A DNA stretch of 6,525 bases. Source: an uncultured Cellvibrio sp. GTDB taxonomy: Bacteria; Pseudomonadota; Gammaproteobacteria; Pseudomonadales; Cellvibrionaceae. How positions within the stretch are numbered: position 1 is the stretch's first letter; each line of letters starts with the position of its first letter. Shown here piece after piece: positions 5,518-6,525 of this stretch. The stretch is from NCBI GenBank assembly GCA_946482345.1, contig CAMLRJ010000204.1, positions 1 through 6,525 of the forward strand, read 5' to 3'. Under the pieces are notes generated by a model. The model saw nothing but the letters and a program-made list of their open reading frames with translations, had not been told where the DNA came from and did not search any database. The position numbers and the translations under genes were made by a program.

Positions 5518-6525
5518 ATGACGGAACATAAATCCATCCCCTCAGTTTCTGTAACCTATGCTAGTAACGGCAGCTCAAAAAAGTCCAATGAGCTGGGTAT
5601 GCGCGTTATGCAGGAGCGAGCCTATGAAAAACGCGGCGAGCAATACCTTCTGATTAAATCGCCGCCTGCATCTGGAAAAAGCCGCGCATTGATGTTTATT
5701 GCGCTGGATAAGCTGCATAACCAAAACATTAAAAAAGCCATCATTGTTGTGCCTGAAAAATCCATTGGTGCGAGTTTCAATAACGAACCACTAAGTCAAT
5801 ATGGTTTTTATTGGGATTGGGAAGTAGCCCCGAAGTGGAATTTATGTAATGCCCCCGGAGAAGATGGTGGAAAAGTTAATTCTGTTAATGCGTTTTTGGA
5901 AAGTGACGACAAAGTATTGGTTTGTACTCACGCCACATTCCGCTTTGCCGTCGATAAGTTTGGTGTACCTGCGTTTGATGATTGCCTTATCGCTGTTGAT
6001 GAATTTCATCACGTCAGTGCCAATCCAGATAATCGCTTGGGCGCACAATTAGGGCAATTTATCGCTCGTGACAAAGTGCATATCGTCGCTATGACTGGCT
6101 CCTATTTTAGAGGTGATTCTGAAGCTGTTTTATCGCCACAAGATGAAGCCAATTTTGATACGGTCACCTATACCTACTACGAGCAGCTTAACGGCTATGA
6201 GTATTTAAAAACCTTAGATATTGGCTACTACTTTTATTCCGGTTCATATGCGGATGACATTCTCAGCGTATTAAACCCAAACGAAAAAACTATTATCCAC
6301 ATTCCTAACGTGAATTCCCGTGAAAGCACGAAAGATAAAATCAAAGAAGTGGAACATATCATTGAAGAGCTGGGCGACTGGCTTGGCACAGATCCAGCAA
6401 CAGGCTTTCACTTGGTACAAACGGCAGATGGACGAACCATCAAAATTGCGGACCTGGTAGATGATGATCCGAGCAAACGTGACAAAGTATCTGCCTCGTT
6501 AAAACTGCCAGAAGCGAAAAATAAT
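5518..6525 (+). CDS. DEAD/DEAH-type superfamily 2 helicase, N-terminal part (runs off the right edge)
   Basis: The frame is open from ATG 5518 to the last base (336 codons, no stop), so the gene is cut by the window and shows only the first RecA-like domain and the beginning of what follows. Superfamily 2 motifs in order: a Walker A of unusual form, SPPASGKS (about residues 48-55), where the usual leading glycine is replaced; a motif Ia-like AIIVVPEKS (about 74-82); THATF (about 137-141); a Walker B of the form AVDEFHH (about 159-165, catalytic D161-E162); and motif III as MTGS (192-195). The late section IIHIPNVNSRES looks like the start of the second RecA-like domain (motif IV). It probably hydrolyses ATP to move along or remodel DNA, as the partner of the methyltransferase encoded two bases upstream. 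Whether it carries a nuclease domain cannot be judged, because the C-terminal part is missing. Confidence 0.88.
   Translation, partial: MTEHKSIPSVSVTYASNGSSKKSNELGMRVMQERAYEKRGEQYLLIKSPPASGKSRALMFIALDKLHNQNIKKAIIVVPEKSIGASFNNEPLSQYGFYWDWEVAPKWNLCNAPGEDGGKVNSVNAFLESDDKVLVCTHATFRFAVDKFGVPAFDDCLIAVDEFHHVSANPDNRLGAQLGQFIARDKVHIVAMTGSYFRGDSEAVLSPQDEANFDTVTYTYYEQLNGYEYLKTLDIGYYFYSGSYADDILSVLNPNEKTIIHIPNVNSRESTKDKIKEVEHIIEELGDWLGTDPATGFHLVQTADGRTIKIADLVDDDPSKRDKVSASLKLPEAKNN

Noticed and set aside
5842..6052. Small open frames on both strands within the helicase gene
   Set aside because: They overlap the coding region for the THATF and DEFHH motifs and have no independent support.
2165..6525. Assignment to BREX, DISARM or a classical Type I or III restriction system
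   Set aside because: No PglZ, BrxC/BrxL, DrmA/DrmB, HsdS or Mod/Res signature is visible; the methyltransferase is of the MmeI type instead. Genes outside the window could still change this.
1..6525. CRISPR array, tRNA, rRNA or insertion sequence
   Set aside because: No regularly spaced repeats, no cloverleaf or rRNA-like sequence, and no transposase or integrase frame was seen on either strand.

Overview
The window looks like an accessory (defence-island type) segment of a bacterial chromosome. The restriction-like operon on the right reads like gammaproteobacterial sequence, but that placement is an inference from protein style and base composition; no marker gene is present. The left third (about 1-1335) is AT-rich and holds orphan genes, as expected of horizontally acquired cargo.

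Layout. At 1-507 a hypothetical protein gene probably enters from the left edge. A gap of about 155 bases (508-662) begins with TAAC at the stop codon and ends with CGTTATGAGC just before the next start, an arrangement that loosely resembles an integron attC or other cassette boundary. At 663-1334 lies a small polytopic membrane protein of unknown function. Convergent to it, on the minus strand, is an unknown soluble protein (1383-2087, possibly extending to 2153). Divergent from that gene starts a rightward gene set: a 77-residue XRE-type regulator (2165-2398), a 65-residue excisionase/MerR-like helix-turn-helix protein (2549-2746), a 920-residue MmeI-family N6-adenine DNA methyltransferase (2753-5515), and the first 336 codons of a DEAD/DEAH-type helicase (5518 to the right edge).

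The clearest regulatory signal is a pair of 17-bp inverted repeats, GTACC-N7-GGTAC, at 2119-2135 and 2147-2163, between the divergent unknown gene and the XRE gene. Plausible promoters in both directions lie across these two sites, and the XRE start codon follows the second site by one base. The simplest model is a regulator that represses itself and its divergent neighbour.

Working model for the right half: a methyltransferase marks host DNA and a partner helicase acts on unmodified DNA. The methyltransferase has the MmeI-family layout, but I do not see the N-terminal E-x-K nuclease signature in it. If it really lacks nuclease activity, the cutting function must be in the helicase's unseen C-terminal part or in a gene beyond the window. 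This modification/helicase module with two small DNA-binding proteins is the best candidate for a poorly described defence system here.
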